A stretch of DNA of 43,985 bases from Ruminococcaceae bacterium UBA7147. Its GTDB lineage: Bacteria > Bacillota > Clostridia > Oscillospirales > Acutalibacteraceae. The stretch is taken from NCBI GenBank assembly GCA_002491825.1, contig DKWR01000071.1, positions 1 to 43,985 on the forward strand, given 5' to 3'. The position numbers and the translations under genes are program-made. Of the stretch, positions 30,924 to 39,060 are shown piece after piece. The first letter of the stretch is position 1. Each line of letters starts with the position of its first letter. The notes under the pieces were generated by a model. The model saw only the letters and a program-made list of their open reading frames with translations. It was not told the DNA's origin and did no database searches.

Positions 30924-30995
30924 TAATAAGATAAAGCTATACAACTTAAATTGTTTTATTGTGAATTTTTATATTAAATGAAAGGAAATGAGAAA

Positions 30996-31838
30996 ATGTA
31001 CAAAATAGTTAAGAAAAAAGTTCTTAACCCCACTGTTACATTGATGGAAATTGACGCTCCGCTTATCGCTAAAAAAGCAGAGCCGGGTCAGTTTATCATT
31101 CTCCGTGTTGACGAGGACGGCGAGCGTATTCCGCTTACCGTTGCAGGCTATGACAGAGAGGCAGGAACAGTAAGAATCATCTTCCAGATTGTCGGCGCTA
31201 CTACCGAAAGGCTGAATCACCTTGAAGAGGGCGACTGCATTCACGATTTCGTAGGTCCTCTCGGCGTTCCCACACACACCGACGGTCTTAAAAAAGTTTG
31301 CGTAGTCGGCGGCGGCGTTGGCTGTGCAATCGCACTTCCCGTTGCCGAAAAGCTCCACGAGCTTGGCTGTGAGGTTCACTCAATTGTCGGCTTCAGAAAC
31401 AAAGACCTCGTTATTCTCGAGGACGAATTCAAGGCTTGCTCCGACAAGTTTATTCTTATGACCGACGACGGCTCCTACGGCGATAAGGGCGTTGTAACTG
31501 CTCCGCTTGAAAAGCTCATTAACGATGGTGAAAAATACGACCTCGTTATCACAATCGGTCCGCTTATTATGATGAAGTTCGTCGTAAAGACAACAAAGCC
31601 CCACAACATTCCGACAACCGTTTCAATGAACCCGATTATGATTGACGGTACAGGTATGTGCGGCGGCTGTCGTCTTACAGTAGGCGGAGAAACAAAGTTT
31701 GCCTGCGTTGACGGCCCCGACTTTGACGGATTCAAGGTTGACTTTGACGAGGCTATGAAGCGCGGCTCAATGTACAAACCCTTTGAGCGTCACGCATACG
31801 AAGAAACCTGCAATCTTTTCAAAAAGGAGGTTGAGTAA
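30996..31838 (+). CDS. nfnA: NADH-dependent ferredoxin:NADP oxidoreductase, small subunit (NfnA)
   Basis: Small subunit of the electron-bifurcating transhydrogenase, which couples NADPH oxidation to reduction of ferredoxin and NAD. From the ATG at 30996 (MYKIVKKKVLNPTVTLMEID; AAAGGAAATG upstream) it has 280 residues. It has an FAD-binding beta-barrel, the NAD(P)-binding VVGGGVGCAIALP (103-115) and a C-terminal [2Fe-2S] site with C222, C225, C237 and a nearby aspartate (D217), the unusual mixed ligand set known in NfnA. The gene order and 2-nt spacing to nfnB support NfnAB over a dihydroorotate dehydrogenase subunit. Confidence 0.9.
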   Translation: MYKIVKKKVLNPTVTLMEIDAPLIAKKAEPGQFIILRVDEDGERIPLTVAGYDREAGTVRIIFQIVGATTERLNHLEEGDCIHDFVGPLGVPTHTDGLKKVCVVGGGVGCAIALPVAEKLHELGCEVHSIVGFRNKDLVILEDEFKACSDKFILMTDDGSYGDKGVVTAPLEKLINDGEKYDLVITIGPLIMMKFVVKTTKPHNIPTTVSMNPIMIDGTGMCGGCRLTVGGETKFACVDGPDFDGFKVDFDEAMKRGSMYKPFERHAYEETCNLFKKEVE

Positions 31839-31840
31839 TT

Positions 31841-33235
31841 ATGCCTAATATGTCACCCAAAAAGGCACCAATGCCAACCCAGGACCCCGATGTAAGAAAC
31901 AAAAACTTCCTCGAGGTAGCAACAGGCTACACACAGGAGGTTGCTATAGAAGAGGCACAGCGTTGCCTTAACTGCAAAACAAAGCCCTGCGTTGCAGGCT
32001 GTCCCGTACATATTGCAATCCCCGACTTCATCAAGGAGGTTGCAAACGGCAATTTTGCGGCAGCTTACGACGTAATTTCCGAGTCAAGCTCACTTCCTGC
32101 CGTATGCGGTCGTGTTTGTCCTCAGGAAACTCAGTGCGAGGCAAAGTGCGTAAGAGGCATAAAGACCGAGCCTGTAGGTATCGGCAGACTTGAGCGTTTC
32201 GTTGCCGACTGGCACAACGCACAGCCGAACGCAGAGGTTCACAAGCCCGAATCAAACGGCCACAAGGTAGCCGTTATCGGCTCGGGTCCTGCCGGTCTTA
32301 CCTGTGCAGGCGACCTTGCAAAGAAAGGCTATGACGTAACTGTATTCGAGGCTCTCCACCTTGCAGGCGGCGTACTCGTTTACGGTATCCCCGAATTCAG
32401 ACTGCCCAAGTCGATTGTTCAGAAAGAGGTTGACACTCTCAAACAGCTCGGCGTTAAGGTAGAAACAAATATGGTAATCGGCAGAGTAATCTCGATTGAC
32501 GAGCTTATGGACGAATACGGCTTTGAGTCTGTATTCATCGGCTCTGGCGCAGGACTTCCCAGATTTATGAACATTCCGGGTGAAAACCTCTGCGGCGTTT
32601 ACTCGGCTAACGAGTTCCTCACAAGAACAAACCTTATGAAAGCGTATAAGGACGACCCGACAACTCCGATTATGCATGCTAAAAAGGTTGCAGTAGTCGG
32701 CGGCGGTAACGTTGCAATGGACGCCGCTCGTTGCGCAAAGCGTCTTGGTGCTGACGAGGTTTACATCGTTTACAGAAGAAGTGAAGAGGAGCTTCCTGCA
32801 CGTAAGGAAGAGGTTGAACACGCAAAAGAAGAGGGAATTATCTTCAAGCTTCTCAACAATCCTATTGAAATCATCGGCAACGAGGACGAGTTCGTAACCG
32901 GTATGAAGTGCATCAAGATGGAGCTTGGCGAGCCCGACGCAAGCGGCAGAAGAAGACCTGTTCCCGTTGATGGCAGTGAATTTGTGCTTGACGTTGACGC
33001 AGTTATCATCTCAATCGGCACATCTCCCAATCCGCTCATCAAGTCAACAACAAAGGGACTTGACACACAGAAGTGGGGCGGCATTATCGCAGACGAAAAC
33101 GGTCTCACCTCACGTGAGGGCGTTTACGCAGGCGGTGACGCAGTTACAGGCGCCGCAACCGTTATTCTCGCAATGGGCGCAGGCAAAACAGCCGCAGCCG
33201 CAATTGACGAGTACATTCAGAACAAAAATAAATAA
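31841..33235 (+). CDS. nfnB: NADH-dependent ferredoxin:NADP oxidoreductase, large subunit (NfnB)
   Basis: Large, NADPH-oxidising subunit, homologous to the glutamate synthase small subunit. The 464-residue protein has two N-terminal [4Fe-4S] sites (C42/C45/C50/C54 and C89/C93/C99/C103), an FAD-binding GSGPAG (147-152) and a second dinucleotide site (VVGGGNVAMDAAR near 285-297), plus VYAGGDAVTGAATV at the C-terminus for FAD. No glutamate synthase large subunit lies nearby, which supports the bifurcating Nfn role. GGAGG lies 9 nt before the ATG, inside the nfnA end. Confidence 0.92.
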   Translation: MPNMSPKKAPMPTQDPDVRNKNFLEVATGYTQEVAIEEAQRCLNCKTKPCVAGCPVHIAIPDFIKEVANGNFAAAYDVISESSSLPAVCGRVCPQETQCEAKCVRGIKTEPVGIGRLERFVADWHNAQPNAEVHKPESNGHKVAVIGSGPAGLTCAGDLAKKGYDVTVFEALHLAGGVLVYGIPEFRLPKSIVQKEVDTLKQLGVKVETNMVIGRVISIDELMDEYGFESVFIGSGAGLPRFMNIPGENLCGVYSANEFLTRTNLMKAYKDDPTTPIMHAKKVAVVGGGNVAMDAARCAKRLGADEVYIVYRRSEEELPARKEEVEHAKEEGIIFKLLNNPIEIIGNEDEFVTGMKCIKMELGEPDASGRRRPVPVDGSEFVLDVDAVIISIGTSPNPLIKSTTKGLDTQKWGGIIADENGLTSREGVYAGGDAVTGAATVILAMGAGKTAAAAIDEYIQNKNK

Positions 33236-33254
33236 GTTTTTATTTTAAAAAATT

Positions 33255-33296
33255 ACGGTCGGAACAGCGCTTTAAAGCTATGTCCCGACCGTTTTT
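33255..33296 (+). terminator. Terminator after nfnAB
   Basis: Stem ACGGTCGG-n-ACA / TGT-n-CCGACCGT with an inner GCTTTAAAGC palindrome, followed by TTTTT. Strong intrinsic terminator, 20 nt after the nfnB stop codon. Confidence 0.9.
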
Positions 33297-33320
33297 ACAA
33301 TAACAAAAAGCAGTGATAAT

Positions 33321-34133
33321 ATGATAATTGACACACATGTTCACATTGGCAAAATGCTTGTTTTCGATATGCCGCCCGAAGATGTGCTGTACTCAATGGA
33401 CAGGTACGGCATTGATTTTTCTCTTGTTTCAAACATTGAATGTGCTGAGAACGACCACAACGGAAACCCAATTCCGCAGAATTTGCAGAAATCACAGAAC
33501 GCTGTTCTTGAAAAAACTCTTGAATTTGCAAGAGCTAATTCCGACAAAATCGGAGTATTGCCGTGGCTGAAAATCAGGCAGGAATGCCCCGATGAGGAAT
33601 TCATCAGAATGATTGCCGACAACAGGGATATAATTTACGGACTAAAACTGCACCCATTTCATTCAATGACAGCTCCCGATGATGAATCGCTTGAATCCAT
33701 ATACAAATTAGCGGCAGAATATAATATACCTGTTGTTTCTCACACTGGAGGCTGTTCCGAGGCGAACTCACTCCGACTTTACAATGCGGCTAAAAAGCAC
33801 CCAGAAATTAATTTCGTAATGGTTCATATGGACTTGGGCACTGACAACAGTCAGGCTATCGAGTTGCTCGGAAAGTTACCCAATCTCTACGGCGACACAA
33901 CGTGGGTTCCTGTTGAGAGCACGCTCAAAGCAATAAACAAGTGGGGCAGTGAGAAAATCCTCTTTGGCTCAGACAACCCGATTGACGGCAAAGACACTTA
34001 TCTTAATGATAAATTTGGCAACCGTTCGCTCTATCAGCAGTACTTCAACGAGTTCAAGACTATGGTAAGCAAGGCGGATTATAACAACATAATGTATAAA
34101 AACGCTGAAAGACTGTTTGGAATTAAAATCTGA
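33321..34133 (+). CDS. Metal-dependent amidohydrolase-family protein
   Basis: A 270-residue TIM-barrel hydrolase of the amidohydrolase-2 type. The metal ligands are visible: HVH at residues 6-8 (IIDTHVHIG), H near 113 (KLHPFH), H near 139 (VVSHTGG), H near 162 (MVHMD) and the active-site Asp in LFGSDNPIDG near 217. Relatives include decarboxylases and lactonases; the substrate cannot be told from sequence. It is a single gene between two terminators. Confidence 0.8.
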   Translation: MIIDTHVHIGKMLVFDMPPEDVLYSMDRYGIDFSLVSNIECAENDHNGNPIPQNLQKSQNAVLEKTLEFARANSDKIGVLPWLKIRQECPDEEFIRMIADNRDIIYGLKLHPFHSMTAPDDESLESIYKLAAEYNIPVVSHTGGCSEANSLRLYNAAKKHPEINFVMVHMDLGTDNSQAIELLGKLPNLYGDTTWVPVESTLKAINKWGSEKILFGSDNPIDGKDTYLNDKFGNRSLYQQYFNEFKTMVSKADYNNIMYKNAERLFGIKI

Positions 34134-34179
34134 AATTTATCATTTCACAACTTACCATTCAAATAAAATGCAACTAAAA

Positions 34180-34206
34180 ACGGCAGTTTCACACCGAAAC
34201 TGCCGT
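34180..34206. terminator. Bidirectional terminator between the amidohydrolase and XRE genes
   Basis: Perfect 11-bp stem ACGGCAGTTTC / GAAACTGCCGT with a 5-nt loop, TATTTTTC on one side and, on the minus strand, TTTTTAG on the other. The last stem base overlaps the XRE stop codon. Confidence 0.9.
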
Positions 34207-34526
34207 TATTTTTCTATATTCTTGTACTGCTTTATGACGTTGAGAAAAAATAATTTTTCGTCATCGCTTAACGTCGATAAGTTCTGAGCAATCTGCGTCA
34301 TAATTTTGTCGCTCTGCACTTCCATTGTATCGCTTAAAAGATAGTCAACCGTAACACCGAGAGCATCGGCAATCTTTACAAGCGTTTCAACGCTCATATT
34401 TCTGCCGTTTTCAATCAGGCTCATAAAATTTGTCGATATATCCACCATTTCCGCAAGCCTTTCCTGCGTAATTCCGCAGTTGATACGGGTTTTCCTTATT
34501 CTGTTGCCCAAACAATATAAATCCAT
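34206..34526 (-). CDS. XRE-family helix-turn-helix regulator
   Basis: A 106-residue repressor-like protein. It starts at the ATG at 34526 (MDLYCLGNRIRKTRINCG), with GGAGG 8 nt upstream; an upstream TTG would overlap that site. The HTH-3 domain spans residues 6-62 (TQERLAEMVDISTNFMSLIENG), followed by SVETLVKIADALGVTVDYLL. The C-terminal 40 residues are helical. It faces a membrane-protein gene, and both have palindromic sites in the gap, so it may control that gene and itself. Confidence 0.88.
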   Translation of the reverse strand: MDLYCLGNRIRKTRINCGITQERLAEMVDISTNFMSLIENGRNMSVETLVKIADALGVTVDYLLSDTMEVQSDKIMTQIAQNLSTLSDDEKLFFLNVIKQYKNIEK

Positions 34527-34536
34527 ACAGTCAACC

Positions 34537-34558
34537 TCCAACTACTATTATAGTTGGA
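34537..34558. promoter_or_regulatory. Palindromic operator over the XRE gene promoter
   Basis: A perfect inverted repeat TCCAACTA-n6-TAGTTGGA, 22 bp. On the minus strand a TATAAT (34547-34552) lies at its centre, 20 nt before the XRE start codon. A repressor bound here would block RNA polymerase, consistent with autorepression. Confidence 0.65.
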
Positions 34559-34597
34559 TTATTTTAAGTAAAAACACATTATATTTGCATTTTTATA

Positions 34598-34650
34598 TTG
34601 ACAATATTTGTAGTTAGATATATACTATATACATAAACTAACAAATATTG
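34598..34650 (+). promoter_or_regulatory. Promoter of the membrane-protein gene overlapped by an inverted repeat
   Basis: TTGACA (34598-34603), 17-nt spacer, TATACT (34621-34626). The arms CAATATTTGTAGTTAG (34602-34617) and CTAACAAATATTG (34638-34650) form an imperfect inverted repeat that brackets the -10 box. The TAGTTAG/CTAAC half-sites resemble the TAGTTGG half-site of the XRE operator. Confidence 0.7.
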
Positions 34651-34697
34651 ATAAATTATCTGTATTTGTTTATCAAATTATTTTAAGGAGAATCTGT

Positions 34698-35519
34698 ATG
34701 TACACACGTCCAATCATTTACAAGGTTTATTCAATCCTCGTTATTGTATTTGCCGCTTTAGGGTTTATCGGCAGTATAATTTCGGGATTTTCATTCACAA
34801 GTGTGCTGTCAAAATACTTTCCTTTTCTGAACGGTTTTTCAGTAGCTGTAATGATTTTAGTTGTAATTGTATCATTAATTTCTGTATTTTTCAGTTACAT
34901 TGAATTTTCATCAATGTTCACATTTGCAGAAATGATTGAATACGAAAACAGTAATTCGATGTATCCTTTTGAAAAGAAATCATTTGTTCTTCCTGCAAAA
35001 TTCTACAAAGGCTACGGTTCTGTTATTTTCTACATCACTTTATTTTTAGAAGCTATTATTATTATTGCTACAATAATCAGTGCTTCAATCGAAAAGCAGG
35101 CATTTATTTGCTTACCTGTTATACCTATCGCAATTTCTTTACTTTCACTTGTCCTGACCTACATAGTTTATTATGCAAAATACAAGGCTTTCGCTGATTT
35201 GCTCCAGATTGTCAGCCAAAAGGAAGTTGATCAGGCAACAAAGGAAAGCCTTAAGGAAAATAAACCCAATCTTCTTCGTGGATATTGCACATTCCTGTTT
35301 GTAATCGCAATTCTCTCCGCTATAGCGATTATCGCTTTAGTCATCTTTATGTTCAATCCGCTTTTAAGCGTGCTCGGAGCAGGCGGAGCAATTGCGATTT
35401 CAGTAGTATATATTGTTCTCGGTATTCTGCTATTCCTGTCCTTAAGCGTAACAGGCTGTTACTTTGACAACCTCGCAAAAATGCTTGAACACCATATGAT
35501 TAGATTTAAGATGATATAG
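34698..35519 (+). CDS. Polytopic membrane protein of unknown function
   Basis: A 273-residue protein not recognised by motif. Six or so membrane segments: about residues 9-30 (VYSILVIVFAALGFIGSII), 48-68 (VAVMILVVIVSLISVFFSYI), 112-134 (VIFYITLFLEAIIIIATIISA), 140-160, 195-216 (LFVIAILSAIAIIALVIFMF) and 222-247 (VLGAGGAIAISVVYIVLGILLFL). There are short soluble loops with no cysteine pairs or enzymatic motif. AAGGAGAA lies 7 nt before the ATG. Transcribed from its own strong promoter, probably under XRE control. Confidence 0.8.
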   Translation: MYTRPIIYKVYSILVIVFAALGFIGSIISGFSFTSVLSKYFPFLNGFSVAVMILVVIVSLISVFFSYIEFSSMFTFAEMIEYENSNSMYPFEKKSFVLPAKFYKGYGSVIFYITLFLEAIIIIATIISASIEKQAFICLPVIPIAISLLSLVLTYIVYYAKYKAFADLLQIVSQKEVDQATKESLKENKPNLLRGYCTFLFVIAILSAIAIIALVIFMFNPLLSVLGAGGAIAISVVYIVLGILLFLSLSVTGCYFDNLAKMLEHHMIRFKMI

Positions 35520-35541
35520 AAAATTTGATACCAACGACAAA

Positions 35542-35568
35542 ACGGCGGCTTCGCAATGAAACCGCCGT
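35542..35568. terminator. Bidirectional terminator between the membrane-protein gene and serA
   Basis: Stem ACGGCGG / CCGCCGT with extra loop pairs (CTTC...GAAA), followed by AATTTTTTAT on the plus strand and TTTT on the minus strand, serving both converging units. Confidence 0.85.
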
Positions 35569-35603
35569 AATTTTTTATATTTTATTTAATATCACGTTAA
35601 AAA

Positions 35604-36758
35604 TCAGATAACTCTTACTCTGATAACGCCGTCAACTGCTGAAATCTTGTCAGCGTCAGCCTTATCTGCGCCTGCAACGTCGATAATTGTGTAAGCGTAG
35701 TCGCCTCTGCTCTTTGAAAGCATATTTTCAACGTTGCCGCTGATTTCTGTAAGAACCTTCTTGAGAAGCTCGGGAACGTTCTTGTGCATTACGCAGAAAC
35801 GTGTATCGCCTTCGCTTGTTCTTGCAAGTGAAATTGCAGGATAGTTAACAGAGTTGATAATGTTGCCGTTCTCGAGGTACTCCATAACCTGGTCGCAAGC
35901 CATAACAGCGCAGTTTTCTTCACTTTCGGGAGTTGATGCGCCGAGGTGAGGCATACAGATTACATTCTCCTCGCCGAGGATATCGTCTGTGCCGAAGTCG
36001 GTAACGTACTTTGCAACCTTGCCGCTCTTGAGTGCCTCAAGAACTGCGGTTGAATTTACAAGACCGTCACGGCTGAAGTTGAGAATACGAACGCCGTCTC
36101 TCATCTTTGCAATCATATCAGCGTCAACAAGATCCTTTGTATCGGGAGTGAGCGGAACGTGGATTGTGAGGTAATCGCAGTTCACCATAACTTCCTCGTT
36201 GCTCTTCATAAGCTTAACAGCAGGGTCAAGTCTTAAAGCGTTGGGAACAGACATAAACGGGTCAAAGCCGACAACGCTCATACCGAGAGCAACAGCACAG
36301 TTAGCAACAAGAATACCGATTGCGCCAAGTCCGATAACACCGAGAGTCTTGCCCTTAAGCTCGGGACCAACGAACTGGCTCTTGCCCTTTTCAACCATCT
36401 TGCCGACAGCATCACCGTTGCCCTTAAGTGTTTTCGCCCAGTCAATACCCTCTGTAATCTTTCTTGAAGAGAGGAGCATACCTGCGATAACAAGCTCTTT
36501 AACAGCGTTTGCGTTCGCACCGGGAGTGTTGAAAACAACGATGCCCTGCTCGGAGCATTTGTCCTTGGGAATGTTGTTTGTGCCTGCGCCTGCTCTTGCA
36601 ATTGCAAGGAGGTTGCTGTCAAACTCCATTTCGTGCATTGACGCACTTCTTACGAGCACTGCATCGGGATTCTGAACGTCGTCGCCGTAGGTATAGTTTT
36701 CGCCAAGACGGCTTGTGCCGATACTTGAAATTTTATTTAATGTCAGAATATTGAACAT
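35604..36758 (-). CDS. serA: D-3-phosphoglycerate dehydrogenase
   Basis: First step of serine synthesis, oxidising 3-phosphoglycerate with NAD. I start at the ATG at 36758 (MFNILTLNKISSIGTSRLGE, 384 residues); a TTG three codons earlier sits too near the AAGGA site. It has the NAD-binding GLGAIGILVANCA (about residues 139-151), arginine in NFSRDGLVN, and catalytic histidine in MPHLGASTPESEE. A C-terminal ACT-like domain (about 310-384) ends the protein, the normal length for the short form. It follows serC by about 55 nt. Confidence 0.95.
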   Translation of the reverse strand: MFNILTLNKISSIGTSRLGENYTYGDDVQNPDAVLVRSASMHEMEFDSNLLAIARAGAGTNNIPKDKCSEQGIVVFNTPGANANAVKELVIAGMLLSSRKITEGIDWAKTLKGNGDAVGKMVEKGKSQFVGPELKGKTLGVIGLGAIGILVANCAVALGMSVVGFDPFMSVPNALRLDPAVKLMKSNEEVMVNCDYLTIHVPLTPDTKDLVDADMIAKMRDGVRILNFSRDGLVNSTAVLEALKSGKVAKYVTDFGTDDILGEENVICMPHLGASTPESEENCAVMACDQVMEYLENGNIINSVNYPAISLARTSEGDTRFCVMHKNVPELLKKVLTEISGNVENMLSKSRGDYAYTIIDVAGADKADADKISAVDGVIRVRVI

Positions 36759-36814
36759 TGTAATCAATCCTTTTTAATATATGTTTGTGCGTATGATAAA
36801 ACATACAAAATAAA

Positions 36815-37900
36815 TTATTTATTGTCAGCTTCAAATTTCTTCATAAACTCAACGAGCTTTTCAACGCCCTCATAAGGCATAGCGTTGTAGATTGAAGCTC
36901 TCATACCGCCTACACTGCGGTGACCCTTGATGTTTACAAAGCCTGCATCAGTAGCTTCCTTAACAAACTTTGCATCTAAATCAGCGTCGCCTGTTACGAA
37001 CGGAACGTTCATAAGCGAACGGTCCTCGGGAACAACTGTGCCCTTGAACATTTCGGAGCTGTCGAGGAAACCGTAAAGATGGTCAGCCTTCTTCTTGTTC
37101 AGCTCGTACATCTTGTCAAGACCGCCGATTTCATTTTTAATCCACTCTAAAACGAGTTTAGCAATATAGATTGTGTAGCAGGGCGGAGTGTTAAACATTG
37201 AACCGTTATCAGCGTGAGTTTTCCAGTTGAGCATTGTAGGAGTAATATCCATAGCGTTGCCGATTAAGTCCTCGCGAACGATAACAACAGTAAGACCTGC
37301 GGGAGCCATATTCTTCTGTGCGCCTGCATAAAGAACACCAAACTTTGAAACGTCAATAGGTCTTGAAAGAATGCAGGAAGAAATATCTGCAACAAGCGGA
37401 ACATCGCCTGTATCGGGAAGCTCATTATATACTGTGCCGTAGATAGTATTGTTCATACAAATGTAGAAGTAATCAGCATCCTTTGTAAATGTCGAAGGAT
37501 CGAGCTTGGGTATGTATGAGAAAGTCTTGTCAGCCGAAGAAGCAACAACATTAGCCTCACCGTAACGAGCAGCCTCTGCATGAGCCTTTTTAGCCCACTG
37601 ACCTGTGATTACATAGTCAGCCTTACCGCTTTTTGTCATAAGGTTCATAGGAATTGCGGCAAACTGTGTTGAAGCGCCGCCCTGAAGGAAAAGCACCTTG
37701 TAGTTGTCGGGGATATTCATAACCTCTCTTAAAAGAGCCTCTGCTCCCTCAATAATTGTACCGTAAATTTTTGAGCGGTGCGACATCTCCATTACACTCT
37801 GGCCGCTGCCCTCGTAGTCGAGCATCTCAGCCGCTGCTTTTTTAAGTACAGACTCTGGTAACATTGACGGGCCTGCAGAAAAATTGTAAACTCTTGCCAT
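36815..37900 (-). CDS. serC: Phosphoserine aminotransferase
   Basis: Second step of serine synthesis: 3-phosphohydroxypyruvate + glutamate to phosphoserine. The 361-residue class V PLP enzyme starts MARVYNFSAGPSMLPESVL and contains the PLP lysine in VLYAGAQKNMAPAGLT. Typical SerC features are GGASTQFAAIPMNL, NTIYGT and the end RASIYNAMPYEGVEKLVEFM. GGGAGAT lies upstream of the ATG. First gene of the serC-serA unit, with a strong promoter 75 nt upstream. Confidence 0.97.
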   Translation of the reverse strand: MARVYNFSAGPSMLPESVLKKAAAEMLDYEGSGQSVMEMSHRSKIYGTIIEGAEALLREVMNIPDNYKVLFLQGGASTQFAAIPMNLMTKSGKADYVITGQWAKKAHAEAARYGEANVVASSADKTFSYIPKLDPSTFTKDADYFYICMNNTIYGTVYNELPDTGDVPLVADISSCILSRPIDVSKFGVLYAGAQKNMAPAGLTVVIVREDLIGNAMDITPTMLNWKTHADNGSMFNTPPCYTIYIAKLVLEWIKNEIGGLDKMYELNKKKADHLYGFLDSSEMFKGTVVPEDRSLMNVPFVTGDADLDAKFVKEATDAGFVNIKGHRSVGGMRASIYNAMPYEGVEKLVEFMKKFEADNK

Positions 37901-37984
37901 GTCTAAAATCTCCCTTGATTTATTTAAAAAATTTTTGTTTGGAATAGCAATTGCAATACTGTCACAAATTGCCTATACATATAA

Positions 37985-38013
37985 ATTATACGCCTATATT
38001 TTAACAAAGTCAA
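37985..38013 (-). promoter_or_regulatory. Sigma-A promoter of serC-serA
   Basis: Minus strand: TTGACT (38008-38013), a 17-nt spacer, TATAAT (37985-37990). Start site expected near 37978, giving a leader of about 75 nt. No T-box or other leader is obvious. Confidence 0.85.
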
Positions 38014-38050
38014 CAATAACAGCGAATTTGTAGATAGAAAAATCAAATAG

Positions 38051-38983
38051 TTATTTAGTTATTTTTCCGATTGCTGTGATAATTTCATCTCTCATTCTGA
38101 TAGCTTCATTTCGAGCCGCCTGTGCAAAATCTTCTTCCGTAAGGTTTTGCTTTTTCCAAGCGCACATAATTCCACGGCTTGAATTGATGATTGCGCCAAG
38201 GCCGTTTTCGTCAAACGCATTTTTAACATCCTCTGCACCGCCGCCCTGTGCGCCGTAGCCGGGAACGAGGAAGAATGTATGCGGAAGCTTTGCTCTCATC
38301 TCCTTGAGCTGTTCGGGATAGGTTGCGCCGACAACTGCGCCTACAGCCGAGTAGCCGTATTTGCCCATAAGCTCCTCTCCCCAGTTCTCGCACATTCTGC
38401 CCATATGCTCATAAACGGTTTCGTCGGTGTCAAGCTTCATATCCTGAAGCTCGCCCGAGCTGGGGTTAGAAGTCTTTACAAGCACGAAAATGCCCTTATC
38501 CTTTTCACTGCAAACGCTTGCAAGCGGCTTGATACCGTCAGTACCGAGGTAGCCGTTTACCGTGAGTGCGTCTGCACCGAAAGCGTCAACGCTCTCGCCT
38601 GCAACGTCGGTTGTACCGAGGTGAGCCGTTGCGTAAGCCTCCATAGTAGTGCCGATGTCGTTGCGCTTACCGTCTGTGATTACGAACATTCCCTTTGACT
38701 TTGCATAGGCGATTGTGTCGCAAAGTGCCTTCACGCCCTGCCAGCCGTACATTTCATAATATGCAGCCTGCGGCTTGATTGCCGGAACAATGTCACAAAG
38801 TACATCAATCAGCGCCTTGTTGAACTCAAGGAGTGCCGCAGCCGCTCCGTCAAGATTTTTTCCGTATTTTGCAAAGCAAGCCTCCTTGATTGAAGCAGGA
38901 ACATAGTCGAGCTTCGGGTCAAGACCTGCAACGGTGGGGTTCTGCATTTCCACAATTTTTTCAATAAGTCTGTCAAATGCCAT
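38051..38983 (-). CDS. pyrF: Orotidine 5'-phosphate decarboxylase (long, subfamily 2 type)
   Basis: Final step of UMP synthesis. The 310-residue length fits the long PyrF subfamily. The catalytic Asp-Lys-Asp series lies in ITDGKRNDIGTT (about residues 94-105). AGLDPKLDYVP is at the N-terminus, and GAVVGATYPEQL and FFLVPGYGAQGG with SRGIMCAW bind the phosphate. AAGGAG lies 8 nt before the ATG. pyrC lies 1.7 kb upstream on the same strand with two other genes between, so the pyrimidine genes are loosely grouped. Confidence 0.95.
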   Translation of the reverse strand: MAFDRLIEKIVEMQNPTVAGLDPKLDYVPASIKEACFAKYGKNLDGAAAALLEFNKALIDVLCDIVPAIKPQAAYYEMYGWQGVKALCDTIAYAKSKGMFVITDGKRNDIGTTMEAYATAHLGTTDVAGESVDAFGADALTVNGYLGTDGIKPLASVCSEKDKGIFVLVKTSNPSSGELQDMKLDTDETVYEHMGRMCENWGEELMGKYGYSAVGAVVGATYPEQLKEMRAKLPHTFFLVPGYGAQGGGAEDVKNAFDENGLGAIINSSRGIMCAWKKQNLTEEDFAQAARNEAIRMRDEIITAIGKITK

Positions 38984-39060
38984 TTTATTTCTCCTTTTTA
39001 GTACGTTATGTCATTCGTTCATAACTCCAATATTGCATTAACGTTTGTTTACAGTTGTCA

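Noticed and set aside
30754..30960. Rex redox-repressor site between ldh and nfnA
   Set aside because: Only fragments (TGTTAATAATTG) are seen; no full TTGTTAA-n-TTAACAA palindrome.
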